A stretch of 41,321 bases of DNA. Origin: DAOPKN01 sp035391225. GTDB taxonomy: Bacteria > Thermotogota > Thermotogae > MWEM01. The stretch covers positions 1 to 41,321 of the forward strand of contig DAOPKN010000019.1 in the NCBI GenBank assembly GCA_035391225.1, written 5' to 3'. The notes beneath the pieces are model-generated. The model ran no database searches, was not told the origin of the DNA, and saw only the letters and a program-made list of their open reading frames with translations. The position numbers were made by a program, and so were the translations under genes. Position 1 is the first letter of the stretch; every line of letters begins with the position of its first letter. Of this stretch, positions 23,256 to 30,945 are shown piece after piece.

Positions 23256-24040
23256 TTGGAATTGGTGATGTATTCGATCAGGGGATACTCCCTCTCATCA
23301 ATCGAAAATGCCTGGCGAAGCACTTCTGGGCCTGGGTCGAAGTCCAACTCAAGGATTTCCAGTTTGAGGCTTTCGTTCGTGCGTGGATTCACCATTTCCA
23401 TGGATTGAATGTAGAAGTCTTCGTCGAGGTTGATACGCAGATCCGGGTATTCCCTTGGGAAAAGCGAGAGGCTGAGAGCAAAACCTGCCATTTCGGTGAG
23501 TGTGATGTCGAAGGAAAAGGTACCCGTAGATTCGTGAAAGGTGTCTTCGATTTTCACCAGGGGGTTTGGTTTTTCCACCAGGACAAGTAAGTACTCTCCG
23601 ATGTCCTCCAGGATTTCCTTTGGGGAGAGTCCATCGAATAGCAAAGCGGGTGTTGAGCCCGGTGTAGTTCCAAAGAGGCCTTGCGAGCTATTGACCCGCT
23701 GCTCCGCCCGAAGTTTCTCGGTGGTATCCAACACGGTAAAATGGTCGGATTCGAACAGGTAGAAAAGGGTGATTCCCTGCAGGAACGATGGGGCAGTGAA
23801 ACCCAACCGGTAATCCCGAAGGTTCCGACACCAGGCTTCGAATCCAATCGTACTTTGGATCCATTCTCCCGAATCTTCTTTCAGGTGGGTTTTGACGAGC
23901 AACGAGACGTAGAAGTTGTTGGCACCGGAAAATTTCTGGATCGTTTTCCGCCATGCAGAAAAGCCTTGGGGGCTCATTCCCCAAAAAAGGCTGGAAAAAA
24001 GGAGAAAAGCAACCAGCACGCCGGTTATTCTTTTTGTCAT
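23252..24040 (-). CDS. Secreted LolA-like or outer-membrane-sorting-like protein in the flagellar operon
   Basis: The 262-aa product has a signal peptide (KRITGVLVAFLLFSSLFWGM) and no lipobox cysteine. The mature part is beta-rich: an early amphipathic helix (WRKTIQKFSG), then alternating strands (NFYVSLLVKTHL, DYRLGFTAPSFLQGITLFYL, HFTVLDTTEKLRAEQR), a helix near DGLSPKEILEDIGEYLLVLV, and further strands to the end. This order resembles the LolA/LppX-type fold of lipid-carrier proteins, but the similarity is by pattern and not by a strong motif. Its start overlaps the fliY stop (ATGA), so it is translationally coupled to the flagellar switch gene. It may act in envelope steps of flagellum assembly, or may simply be carried in the operon. 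Family assignment is tentative. Confidence 0.6.
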   Translation of the reverse strand: MTKRITGVLVAFLLFSSLFWGMSPQGFSAWRKTIQKFSGANNFYVSLLVKTHLKEDSGEWIQSTIGFEAWCRNLRDYRLGFTAPSFLQGITLFYLFESDHFTVLDTTEKLRAEQRVNSSQGLFGTTPGSTPALLFDGLSPKEILEDIGEYLLVLVEKPNPLVKIEDTFHESTGTFSFDITLTEMAGFALSLSLFPREYPDLRINLDEDFYIQSMEMVNPRTNESLKLEILELDFDPGPEVLRQAFSIDEREYPLIEYITNSN

Positions 24041-25185
24041 CCCAGTTTCCGTATCCGATCGTTCGGATTGAGGATCTCGGTGACTTTCACGCCAAAGCTT
24101 TCTTCCACCACCACTACTTCGCCCTTGGCAACCATTTTTCCGTTTACCAGGATGTCCACGTGTTCCCCGGTGAGTTTGTCCAATTCCACGATGGACCCAA
24201 TGTTGAGGTCCAACACTTCCCGCAAGGTTAGCCTGCTCCTCCCCAGCTCGACGGTCACTTCCAAAGGAACATCATACAGGAGTTCCAGCTGTTTCGGTAA
24301 AGCAGTTCCTTCCCCGGAATCAAAGTCTTCGAACTCCACGGGCTTCACGGAGACGGGTGGCTGGGTTGGTGGAGGGGGCGGCATCCGGGCGCCGGCAGAA
24401 GGTTTTTGGGCTTGCTGGCGCGAGGGAGCGGCTTTGGATGGCGGGGGAGCAGCTGCGGCAGGTTGGGAAGGAGCGCTGGAAATATCCCCGGTGACTTTCG
24501 CATACAGGTTTTTCACGAAAGGGATGGGCAGCACCTGGAAGATATCCGTTTGCGCCAATCCCTTGATGGACAAATCGAAGGAAACCATAACAACTTCTGC
24601 GGAGTTGTTTTCGGCGATGGGGGGGAATTCCACTTCGGCATGGGAGAAATCCACCATATCGACCTTGGGAGGAGAAATGTTGATCGATGTGCTCAGGAAT
24701 TCGGACATCGCGGTGGACGCTGCGCCCATCATTTGGTTCACGGCTTCTCCCACGGCACTCATCTTGATTTCATCCAGTTCGCCGGATACTTCCTGACCCG
24801 TTCCGCCCATCATTAGGTCGGCGATGATGTTCGCCGTTTTCGCATCCACCACCAGGACGTTGAGGCCGGAAATTCCTTGCTGGAATTCCAACGTGGTGAC
24901 CAGCCGCGAATCGTTGAACATCTTTTTCAAGTCCCCGAGCTGGATGATACTCACTTTGGGGGTTGTGATGTCGACGTCTTTCCCCAGAATGGTAAAAAGG
25001 GCCGTGGAAGCGGCTCCCATGATCATGTTCCCCACTTCGCCGATCATGTCAAGCTCTGCTTCTCCAAGTGCACCTCCCCCGGTTGTGGCCGCGGCTCCGG
25101 AATCGGCGGGTTCGTTTCCACTGTTGATCGCCCCGAGCAAGGCGTCCAGCTCATCTTGGGAGAGGAAATCATTGCTATCTCCCAT
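24037..25185 (-). CDS. fliY: Flagellar motor switch phosphatase FliY
   Basis: FliY is a component of the flagellar C-ring that also dephosphorylates CheY-P. ATG 25185 is preferred, with GGGAG 8 bases upstream; a GTG at 25194 lies close to the ribosome site. The 382-aa protein starts with the CheY-P-binding peptide FLSQDELDALLGAI. Two CheC-type active-site helices follow: IGEVGNMIMGAASTAL (residues about 47-62) and VGEAVNQMMGAASTAM (about 148-163), both with the E..N pair needed for phosphatase activity. A Pro/Ala-rich linker (residues about 255-300) leads to a C-terminal SpoA (FliN-like) domain, VPLEVTVELGRSRLTLREVL to VVVVEESFGVKV. The gene overlaps the fliM end by 11 bases. This FliY form is typical of Thermotogota and Firmicutes. 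Confidence 0.95.
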   Translation of the reverse strand: MGDSNDFLSQDELDALLGAINSGNEPADSGAAATTGGGALGEAELDMIGEVGNMIMGAASTALFTILGKDVDITTPKVSIIQLGDLKKMFNDSRLVTTLEFQQGISGLNVLVVDAKTANIIADLMMGGTGQEVSGELDEIKMSAVGEAVNQMMGAASTAMSEFLSTSINISPPKVDMVDFSHAEVEFPPIAENNSAEVVMVSFDLSIKGLAQTDIFQVLPIPFVKNLYAKVTGDISSAPSQPAAAAPPPSKAAPSRQQAQKPSAGARMPPPPPTQPPVSVKPVEFEDFDSGEGTALPKQLELLYDVPLEVTVELGRSRLTLREVLDLNIGSIVELDKLTGEHVDILVNGKMVAKGEVVVVEESFGVKVTEILNPNDRIRKLG

Positions 25186-26197
25186 TGGTCTCACTCCCTT
25201 CTTCGCCCTCTTCTTCCATTGTTTTACGGGATAGCCCGGTTATTTTCACGGCTTTTTTTCCCCGGAATTTGCCGGGACGACCCGTGAACTTGGCTTCGTT
25301 CCCGATGAAAAGGTCCATTTCCTGGTCGCTGTACTTGTCCAGCCGGATCACGTCACCTTCCTGCAGGTAAAGCAGTTGGGCCAACGTGAGGTGTGTTTCT
25401 CCCAGTACCGCCCGCATGGTAAGGGGGGCTTTCTTGAGTCCCCTGGAAATTTGGTCACGGATCTCCGGCGATTCTTTTTTCTCGGTGCTGGAAAACCAGA
25501 ACTGGTTGGAGATCTTTTCCGTAAAAGGTTCGATGACGGAGCTGGGAAGGCAGATGTTCATGAAGCCTTCCACGTTTCCGATCATGATTTCCATTGTCAC
25601 CAGCAATGTCATTTCGTTTGGGGGAGCAATCTGCACGAACTGGGGGTTGGACTCGATGTTTTCAATTTCCGGAACGAAGTCCATGATGTTGGACCAGGCA
25701 TCCCGCAACAGGGTCAAAAAACGCATGCTCTCCCGGCGGATGATGTTGAGTTCGATTTCGGTAAGGGGGCGGGATTTGGAAAGGGTATCACCCGTGCCCC
25801 CGAGTATGCGGTCGATGATGCCAAAGATAATGGACTGGTTGATTTCCATGATCGCGCTTCCCGACCAGGAACTCCCGGAAAAAATGGTGATGAATGTGGG
25901 ATTTGGCAACGACTTGAGGAATTCCCCGTACGTGATCTGGTCGATGGGACCCAGGCCCACATCCACGAAAAAGCGTAACCGACCCGAAAGGTACGTGGAA
26001 AGTGCACGTGTGAAATTCTCGTGGATCATCTGGAAGGTGCGCACTTGGTCCTTGGAGAATTTCATGGGGCGTCGGAAATCGTATTGCTTAACCTTTGCCT
26101 CTGCCCCTTCTTTCTTGATTTCTTCGACGTCTACTTCCCCGCGGGTTACAGCCGACAATAGAGAATCAATCTCTTCCTGACTGAGGGAATCTGCCAC
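25175..26197 (-). CDS. fliM: Flagellar motor switch protein FliM
   Basis: FliM forms the middle of the C-ring, binds phospho-CheY and sets the direction of rotation. The 340-aa protein starts at GTG 26197, with AAGGAGG 7 bases upstream. The N-terminal CheY-P-binding motif is SLSQEEIDSLLSAV (residues 4-17). The middle domain contains FENFTRALSTYLSGRLR-like sequence (IHENFTRALSTYLSGRLRFF) and the GG-containing loop DRILGGTGDTL. The C-terminal SpoA domain runs from KAPLTMRAVLGETHLTLAQL to the end near VKITGLSRKTMEEEGEEG. It lies in the order motA-motB-fliL-fliM-fliY. Confidence 0.97.
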   Translation of the reverse strand: MADSLSQEEIDSLLSAVTRGEVDVEEIKKEGAEAKVKQYDFRRPMKFSKDQVRTFQMIHENFTRALSTYLSGRLRFFVDVGLGPIDQITYGEFLKSLPNPTFITIFSGSSWSGSAIMEINQSIIFGIIDRILGGTGDTLSKSRPLTEIELNIIRRESMRFLTLLRDAWSNIMDFVPEIENIESNPQFVQIAPPNEMTLLVTMEIMIGNVEGFMNICLPSSVIEPFTEKISNQFWFSSTEKKESPEIRDQISRGLKKAPLTMRAVLGETHLTLAQLLYLQEGDVIRLDKYSDQEMDLFIGNEAKFTGRPGKFRGKKAVKITGLSRKTMEEEGEEGSETNGR

Positions 26198-26230
26198 TTC
26201 ACCACCTCCTTTCCTGCCCGGGAAACGGGC

Positions 26231-26764
26231 TTACTGGACCGATGTGATTGCCTTGATGTACATGAATACTTCGATCACGCCGTACTTGGCGCGATCACCC
26301 ACGTAATTGGTGACGCGGTTCACCAGATCTCGAATTTGGCGTTTGAGCAGGTCGAGCCCAGCAGCGGTTGCCAGCTCTGCCTCTTCTTTTTGGATAAAAA
26401 GGTCTTGGAGTGCGGACAGGATTTGATCGTTCCGGTTTGCAATTTCTGCCCGGCAGCCATCCGATCCTACGTTGAAACTCAGCATATCGATCACGATGAC
26501 GGTGCGGCCACCTTTCAACATGAAGGTCTTGTTGGAACCTTCCACCACGAATCGAACCCTGATCTCGACGGGAATCGTCGGTTGGGTGGTTTCGCTCGAA
26601 GAGCTGGGTGTGTTGGTTCCCAGAACGAACTTCACGAGAACGAAGGAAACCCCTCCCGCCACGACTGCCGCGATTACCACGGAAATCAACAGGCCCATGA
26701 TGTTCAGCCCGCCTTTTTTTTGTTTCTCTTCCCCGCCTTGGGCGAGTTCGTCCTGTTCCGGCAT
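26231..26764 (-). CDS. fliL: Flagellar basal body-associated protein FliL
   Basis: The 177-aa single-pass membrane protein sits near the stators and stabilises or activates them. The cytoplasmic N-terminus is charged (PEQDELAQGGEEKQKKGG). One transmembrane helix follows (LNIMGLLISVVIAAVVAGGV), then a Ser/Thr-rich linker and a periplasmic stomatin-like domain with IRVRFVVEGSNKTFM, and helices DQILSALQDLF and LLKRQIRDLVNRVTNYVG. The ATG at 26764 is preceded by GAGGTGATT. It starts 4 bases after the motB stop, which implies coupled translation. The C-terminus VIEVFMYIKAITSVQ is like other FliL tails, where the usual ending is V.f..Fv.Q. Confidence 0.93.
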   Translation of the reverse strand: MPEQDELAQGGEEKQKKGGLNIMGLLISVVIAAVVAGGVSFVLVKFVLGTNTPSSSSETTQPTIPVEIRVRFVVEGSNKTFMLKGGRTVIVIDMLSFNVGSDGCRAEIANRNDQILSALQDLFIQKEEAELATAAGLDLLKRQIRDLVNRVTNYVGDRAKYGVIEVFMYIKAITSVQ

Positions 26765-26768
26765 GCAA

Positions 26769-27647
26769 TCACCTCGCCTTTTCCCGTTTGATCAGGATTT
26801 CGATTTTTTGGTATCCCGCACGCAACGCGGAAAGTTCATTGCTATAAGTATCTTTCAGAGCACGTAACTCGCTTTCCCGTTGGGCTTCTGTGATCTCTCC
26901 GTCCCGGAGCTTGTAATCCAGCAATTCGATCTCGGAGCGATACCGGGCGTCAAGCTGGCTGATTTCCCTGTTGATCGCCACATCCGCCTTTCCGATTGGA
27001 GCGAAACGAGAAGGGTCGTAGTAGGTATCCGGGTCAAATTTCCCGCTCCGGATGTCCACGATGCGCTCCGCAATGCGCTTGTTTTTGAGGTCTTCGGAGA
27101 AGTACCGGGCAACGCTGGACGCCCGCGCACTGCTCAAGTGCCAATTCGAAGGGTACACGGATTGGGCGGAAGGGTTGCGATCATCGGTGAAACCATGGAT
27201 GTCGATGGCATTGGTGGTATGTTCCACGATGATGGACCCCAGTTTCTCCAGTAAGTTCTTGGCGTCCACTGTCAGCCTGGCCGAATCCGGTTCGAAGAAC
27301 TCCATGTTTCCCAGGGTGATCAATGTTCCCTGGTCGGTTTGCTGTACGGTTATCTTTCCTTTGAAGGTTTCATCTTGTTGGATCTTGAGCAGGTCTTCTT
27401 GGATGCCAGGGTTGGAGGTGATAATGGGTTCGGTGACTGTGCTTCTTCCCCCCATCAAAACGCTCGGGGGATTCCCCGAAAAAATGCGGGCCAAACCGCT
27501 TGCCACTTCTTGGAATTTCCCAGGGCTGATACTGGAAAATGCGAGCAAAGCAACGAAGAAGGTGAGCATCAGGGTGATCATGTCCCCGTAGGTCACCATC
27601 CAGTTGGGAGCCCCTTTCTTGCAATCGGATTTTTTGGCCTTCTTCAA
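26769..27647 (-). CDS. motB: Flagellar motor stator protein MotB, with insertion in the peptidoglycan-binding domain
   Basis: MotB anchors the stator to peptidoglycan and conducts ions with MotA. The TTG at 27647 follows AAGGAGG on the minus strand. The 292-aa protein has the ion-binding aspartate at D22 in VTYGDMITLMLTFFVALLAF. A plug region follows, then the OmpA-like domain: NLLEKLGSIIVEH, IDIHGFTDDRNP and NWHLSSARASSVARYF. OmpA-like domains normally end soon after with an NRRVEI-type strand. Here, after about residue 225, an Arg/Glu-rich helical stretch of about 50 residues (LDARYRSEIELLDYKLRDGE and further) intervenes before KIEILIKREKAR. It reads as a helical hairpin or coiled coil. Whether protons or sodium are used cannot be decided from sequence. 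Confidence 0.93.
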   Translation of the reverse strand: MKKAKKSDCKKGAPNWMVTYGDMITLMLTFFVALLAFSSISPGKFQEVASGLARIFSGNPPSVLMGGRSTVTEPIITSNPGIQEDLLKIQQDETFKGKITVQQTDQGTLITLGNMEFFEPDSARLTVDAKNLLEKLGSIIVEHTTNAIDIHGFTDDRNPSAQSVYPSNWHLSSARASSVARYFSEDLKNKRIAERIVDIRSGKFDPDTYYDPSRFAPIGKADVAINREISQLDARYRSEIELLDYKLRDGEITEAQRESELRALKDTYSNELSALRAGYQKIEILIKREKAR

Positions 27648-27661
27648 GTGGGCTCTCCTCC

Positions 27662-28453
27662 TTATTCCGGGGTAGCGGTGGACGCATCGTATGCCTTCTT
27701 GTCCGCATCGGAAAGGAACGTTTTGAGCTTCTCTTCCAGTAACCGGGGGTTATCTCCCGCTTGGATCGACAAGATTCCCTCCAGTATCATCCGTTTGTGC
27801 ATGAGCAAGATTTCTTTCCGGAGGGCGAGTTTTTCTCCCATGGGGAGTAGGAAACCGTTTGCAATGATCGCCCCGTACAACGTGGTAATCAGGGCCTTTG
27901 CCATGGCGGGACCCAGTGCGTCGGGGTTGTTCAAAGCCCCCAACATGGCGATCAGCCCAAGAACTGTCCCGATCATGCCAAACGCCGGAGCGTACGCGCC
28001 AGCCGCCTCCATCATCTTTTGATCTTGGCTCAAGTCCCCGTCAATCAGGTCAATTTCGATTTCCATCATGTCGCGCAAAAGGTCGGGATCGGTGCCATCC
28101 ACGATGAGTTGGACCCCTTTTTTCATGAACTGGTCGGGGAGATCAGCAGCGTCCTCTTCAAGGGACAAAAGACCTTCTCGCCGGGCTTTCTCTGAAAAGG
28201 AAACCAGCGTTCGAATGGTATCCACGGAATTGAGCTCCGGGGTCTTGATGGTGCTCATCATGACTTTCATCAGCTTGAAGGATTTTTCCTTGGGGTAGCC
28301 AACCATCACGGCTCCCACGGCACCGCCAAGCACGATGACCAACGAAACCGCGGAATCGACACCGAGGTACGCGCTTAAGTCCCCGCCCGAAACAAGGCCA
28401 ACGCCAACGACCAGCAAACCAACTACGACTCCAAGAAGCGTGGAAATATCCAA
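27662..28453 (-). CDS. motA: Flagellar motor stator protein MotA
   Basis: MotA is the four-helix stator subunit whose cytoplasmic loop drives the rotor through FliG. TTG 28453 is chosen because the typical MotA start (M)DISTLLGVVVGLLVVGVGL then begins the protein and GGTTGGGGGG lies just upstream; the longer open frame to 28540 adds a basic, non-conserved stretch overlapping flbD. The product is 263 aa. Conserved parts are the first two helices, the cytoplasmic loop with LVSFSEKARREGLLSLEEDA, and helices 3-4 (AFGMIGTVLGLIAMLGALNN and LGPAMAKALITTLYGAIIAN). It is followed by motB after 14 bases. Length and motifs are normal. Confidence 0.95.
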   Translation of the reverse strand: MDISTLLGVVVGLLVVGVGLVSGGDLSAYLGVDSAVSLVIVLGGAVGAVMVGYPKEKSFKLMKVMMSTIKTPELNSVDTIRTLVSFSEKARREGLLSLEEDAADLPDQFMKKGVQLIVDGTDPDLLRDMMEIEIDLIDGDLSQDQKMMEAAGAYAPAFGMIGTVLGLIAMLGALNNPDALGPAMAKALITTLYGAIIANGFLLPMGEKLALRKEILLMHKRMILEGILSIQAGDNPRLLEEKLKTFLSDADKKAYDASTATPE

Positions 28454-28478
28454 AAAAATCCCCCCAACCGCCTTCCGA

Positions 28479-28721
28479 TTATTCTGGTTCGCGGTTCCTT
28501 TCTTTGTTATCTCTTTCGAGCCATTGTGCCTCCGCTCCAAGACGGTAGGCTTTCTGCTTGAATTCCAAAACCTTGGAAACGACCTCTTGCGGTGTTTCCA
28601 AAACGATGTACCGTTTGCCGTTGAAAAGGGTGATCACCGTATCGGGTTTGGCTTCCACCGTTTCGAACATTTCGGCGTTTATCCAGAATTCGCTCTTGTC
28701 AATCCGCTTCAGTAGGATCAT
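28479..28721 (-). CDS. flbD: FlbD family flagellar protein
   Basis: The 80-aa small protein belongs to the FlbD/SwrD family found before motA in spirochaetes, Thermotogota and Firmicutes; SwrD increases motor torque in Bacillus. ATG 28721 follows AGGGGGG by about 6 bases; ATG 28727 lies against the site. Conserved features are the N-terminal MILLKRIDKSEFWINAEMFE, then VEAKPDTVITLFNGKRYIV (usual family: e..PDTvItL.nGkky.V) and ETPQEVVSKVLEFKQKAY. The C-terminus is charged. It lies between the HATPase gene and motA. Identity rests on the PDTVITLFNGK block and the position. Confidence 0.92.
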   Translation of the reverse strand: MILLKRIDKSEFWINAEMFETVEAKPDTVITLFNGKRYIVLETPQEVVSKVLEFKQKAYRLGAEAQWLERDNKERNREPE

Positions 28722-28761
28722 ACACATCCCCCCTGGAAATTCCCTTTCATCTTTCTCCCTT

Positions 28762-29352
28762 TCAGGGGGTTGTTCCTTTCTTTTCACCAGCGTCTTTGCC
28801 CCCTTCCAGCAAAGAACTTTCGAGTTCCCGCAGCGATTCCAGGAGCAGGTGCAAGAAGGAAGGGTTGGAAAGTGCATCCGAAGCTGGGATTCCGGAGAAA
28901 AGTTGGTCGGTGTGGATCTCGTAGCTTTCCGGCCCGAAAGAGCGTTGGATATTCCAAGAGACATTGTCCGAGGAAGTGATCAGGGTGAAAAGGGTTTGGG
29001 CAAGGTCTCCCAACGGCTGGCAATCGATGTGGGAAATGCCAAAAAGGGCATGGAAACGCGTTCCCACACCTTCCTCCGATTGGATTTCCACCTTTCCGCC
29101 CGTGGCATGTGCAGCCTCTTTGATGAAGGGAAGTCCAAGGCCAACCCGGCGGATCTTGTGGTCTCGGGTGGTGTAAAAGGGGTCGAAAATTTTCCCCAGG
29201 GTTTCTTGCGGTATGCCCTTGCCGTTGTCTTCCAAGTCGAAGGAAAACCAGTCTTCGTCTTGGTGGATGGATAGGGTCACACGGGTGGCGCCCGCAGTGA
29301 CGCAGTTTTGGGCGATGTCAGAAATGTGGTCCGAAAGTGTTCTCAATGACAC
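28762..29352 (-). CDS. Histidine-kinase-like ATPase domain protein (stand-alone HATPase_c)
   Basis: GTG 29352 overlaps the end of the PHP gene by 10 bases and gives 196 aa; longer frames extend into that gene. The N-box is HISDIAQNCVTAG, the G1 box DNGKGIP, and the G2/G3 region GLGLPFIKEAAHATGG and GVGTRFHALF. No phospho-acceptor histidine domain, receiver or membrane segment is present, so it may be a free-standing ATP-binding or anti-sigma-like kinase. The C-terminal about 75 residues are not part of the ATPase fold. From memory, genes of this type with DRTGG and PHP partners occur beside [FeFe]-hydrogenase or NuoEF-like genes in many anaerobes; here the next gene is flbD. Confidence 0.85.
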   Translation of the reverse strand: MSLRTLSDHISDIAQNCVTAGATRVTLSIHQDEDWFSFDLEDNGKGIPQETLGKIFDPFYTTRDHKIRRVGLGLPFIKEAAHATGGKVEIQSEEGVGTRFHALFGISHIDCQPLGDLAQTLFTLITSSDNVSWNIQRSFGPESYEIHTDQLFSGIPASDALSNPSFLHLLLESLRELESSLLEGGKDAGEKKGTTP

Positions 29353-30074
29353 AACTCGATTCCCCTTCCTTCTTGTTTCCGCAAGGCCTTTTGGAACTCC
29401 TCGAACGAGCGGTTCATTGCGCAGACCTTCATTCGAGCTGGACGCAGTGCATCCGGGTGATGTGCATCGGATGAGCACAAAATGGTTCGCGCACCTTTCC
29501 AAGGAAATGGACCCGCCAGCTGGTCTTCCCGGTACACTTCGCAGGGCACATCGGGAAGGGTTTCTGGAAGCAAACCCAGTTGCGTGATCACGCCGAAATG
29601 CCGAAAAACGTGGGCGAAAACCACTTCCCCGTTCCGTTGCCGGGTGGCTTGCACCGCTTGCTCCAGGGTAAGGTCGGTGGAGAACCCCAACGCTTTTTCA
29701 CACATTCCAGTAAACTGGTCCGAGGCGTCCACTTCGAGTTGGTACCCGTTGCGTTCTGGGTCCACCTCCAGCACGGGAAGATGGCTCTCTACAAGCTTCC
29801 CCATCGAACGGGCCTGTTCGAAGTCCGGGAAGTAGGCAAGCAGGTGCACGTCTTCTTGTGTCTGGATTTCCATGCCCAAAAGCAGGGCAATACCCGCTTG
29901 TGTGAACGCTTGCGAAAAGGGTTCAAGGTTGCGGGTGGAATTGTGGTCGGTGATTGCAACCCAGTCGATGCCCAACTCGGATAACCTTCGCGCGAGAAAG
30001 CGAGGGGTCATGGAGAGATCGGCGCACGGTGACAAGCAACTGTGGATATGGAAATCAGCGTTGAAGCATTTCAT
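29343..30074 (-). CDS. PHP-domain metal-dependent phosphoesterase
   Basis: The 243-aa cytoplasmic protein has the four PHP metal motifs: FNADFHIHSCLSP at the N-terminus (HxH at about residues 9-11), ITDHNS, HVFRHFG and SSDAHHPDAL. The PHP family hydrolyses phosphoesters, such as histidinol phosphate or nucleotides, with a trinuclear metal centre. This short form, without a polymerase, is the YciV/TrpH-like group. ATG 30074 overlaps the DRTGG gene by 20 bases, with no obvious ribosome site, indicating coupled translation. CLSPCADL carries two cysteines next to the metal motif. The substrate is unknown. Confidence 0.88.
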   Translation of the reverse strand: MKCFNADFHIHSCLSPCADLSMTPRFLARRLSELGIDWVAITDHNSTRNLEPFSQAFTQAGIALLLGMEIQTQEDVHLLAYFPDFEQARSMGKLVESHLPVLEVDPERNGYQLEVDASDQFTGMCEKALGFSTDLTLEQAVQATRQRNGEVVFAHVFRHFGVITQLGLLPETLPDVPCEVYREDQLAGPFPWKGARTILCSSDAHHPDALRPARMKVCAMNRSFEEFQKALRKQEGRGIELCH

Positions 30075-30387
30075 AGATGCGGCCACTCAGTTCGAAAGCC
30101 CCGCTATTGCATTTGAGCAGGACGATCTTCTCTTGCTTGGCCTTTTCAATGGTATCGCCGTTATAGTCGCGGCCGTTGGCCAACAGGATGCACTTGATCC
30201 CCACGATCACCGAAACTGCAACAATGTTGGAATGGGATTGCACGGTAATCCACAGATCGGCTTTTCCCGCGGCAGCCATGACTTCGCTTAACAGGTCGCA
30301 GCTCAAACCCTGCCGCACGTCTACCGCGGAGGGATCCCCGCAGACTACCTCACAGTTCAATGCTTCGACAACGTGTTGGAGATTCAT
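30055..30387 (-). CDS. DRTGG-domain protein
   Basis: The 110-aa product consists of a single DRTGG-like domain, with NLQHVVEALNCEVVCGDPSA at the N-terminus, VRQGLSCDLLSEVMAAAGKA in the middle, and ADLWITVQSHSNIVAVSVIV plus IKCILLANGRDYNGDTIEKA later. DRTGG domains are ligand-binding or regulatory domains found in phosphotransacetylases and in free-standing proteins next to HATPase and PHP genes. It starts 5 bases after ridA and overlaps the PHP gene. The role is unknown; co-conservation with the HATPase and PHP genes suggests a shared sensing or regulatory job. Confidence 0.82.
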   Translation of the reverse strand: MNLQHVVEALNCEVVCGDPSAVDVRQGLSCDLLSEVMAAAGKADLWITVQSHSNIVAVSVIVGIKCILLANGRDYNGDTIEKAKQEKIVLLKCNSGAFELSGRIYEMLQR

Positions 30388-30392
30388 AGGGT

Positions 30393-30779
30393 TTACCCCT
30401 GGCGAATGGCGATGGCTTCCATTTCCACGTCAACGCCCTTGGGAAGTGCCCGAACTTCTACCACCGCACGGGCGGGAGGGGCATTCGTGAAAAAGGTGGC
30501 ATACACTTCGTTGAGTTCGGAAAACTTGGTCATGTCGGTCAAGAAAACCGTGACCTTCACCACGTGTTCCAGCGAACTGCCGCATTCCTCCGTAATAACC
30601 TTGAGGTTTTCCAACACCTGACGTGCCTGCTCGGCAATCGAACCTTCCACGATTTGCCCGGTCTTGGGGTTGATCGGCATTTGCCCGGAAATGAAAAGGA
30701 GTTCTCCTGCGGAGACCGCGATGGAATACGGACCCACCGCTTTTGGGGCGGATGGGGGTTCAAACGTTTGCTTTTGCAT
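30393..30779 (-). CDS. ridA: RidA (YjgF/YER057c/UK114) family enamine/imine deaminase
   Basis: RidA hydrolyses reactive enamines and imines, such as 2-aminoacrylate made by PLP enzymes, and so protects metabolism. The 128-aa protein is of normal length. Motifs are PKAVGPYSIAVSAGELLFIS, GQMPINPKTGQIVEG, and the signature PPARAVVEVRALPKGVDVEM near the C-terminus, which holds the conserved arginine (R in ARAVVEV) and the active-site Glu of VEMEAIAI. AAGGAGGAGG lies just upstream of ATG 30779. It is the first gene of a tightly packed run that continues through the DRTGG set into the flagellar genes. Confidence 0.95.
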   Translation of the reverse strand: MQKQTFEPPSAPKAVGPYSIAVSAGELLFISGQMPINPKTGQIVEGSIAEQARQVLENLKVITEECGSSLEHVVKVTVFLTDMTKFSELNEVYATFFTNAPPARAVVEVRALPKGVDVEMEAIAIRQG

Positions 30780-30820
30780 TTTGCCTCCTCCTTGGAATAA
30801 GACTCGATAGTGCTTTCCAC

Positions 30821-30826
30821 ATTATA
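30821..30826 (-). promoter_or_regulatory. -10 element upstream of ridA and the downstream flagellar run
   Basis: TATAAT on the minus strand lies about 42 bases before the ridA start. A matching -35 is not obvious (GTGTCC near 30845-30850). If it is the only promoter, the whole run to 23252 may depend on it. Confidence 0.5.
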
Positions 30827-30879
30827 TCACACGGACCGAACCGCGGACACCCCCATCTGCGCAAGCGTTTATGCTGGGT

Positions 30880-30909
30880 TTGCCTTTTTTTCCCGGAAAA
30901 TGGTACAAT
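30880..30909 (+). promoter_or_regulatory. Promoter of the 21-aa ORF and rsgA
   Basis: TTGCCT (30880-30885) and TACAAT (30904-30909) are 18 bases apart; the -10 is extended (ATGGTACAATG), identical over 11 bases to sites at 10985 and 35247. It is divergent from the ridA promoter. Confidence 0.65.
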
Positions 30910-30945
30910 GCAAAGTATCGAAAAACACTTCGAGGAGGCGATCGT

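Noticed and set aside
28454..28540. N-terminal extension of MotA by 29 residues
   Set aside because: The extension is basic, non-conserved and overlaps flbD; the TTG at 28453 gives the typical MotA start with a ribosome site.
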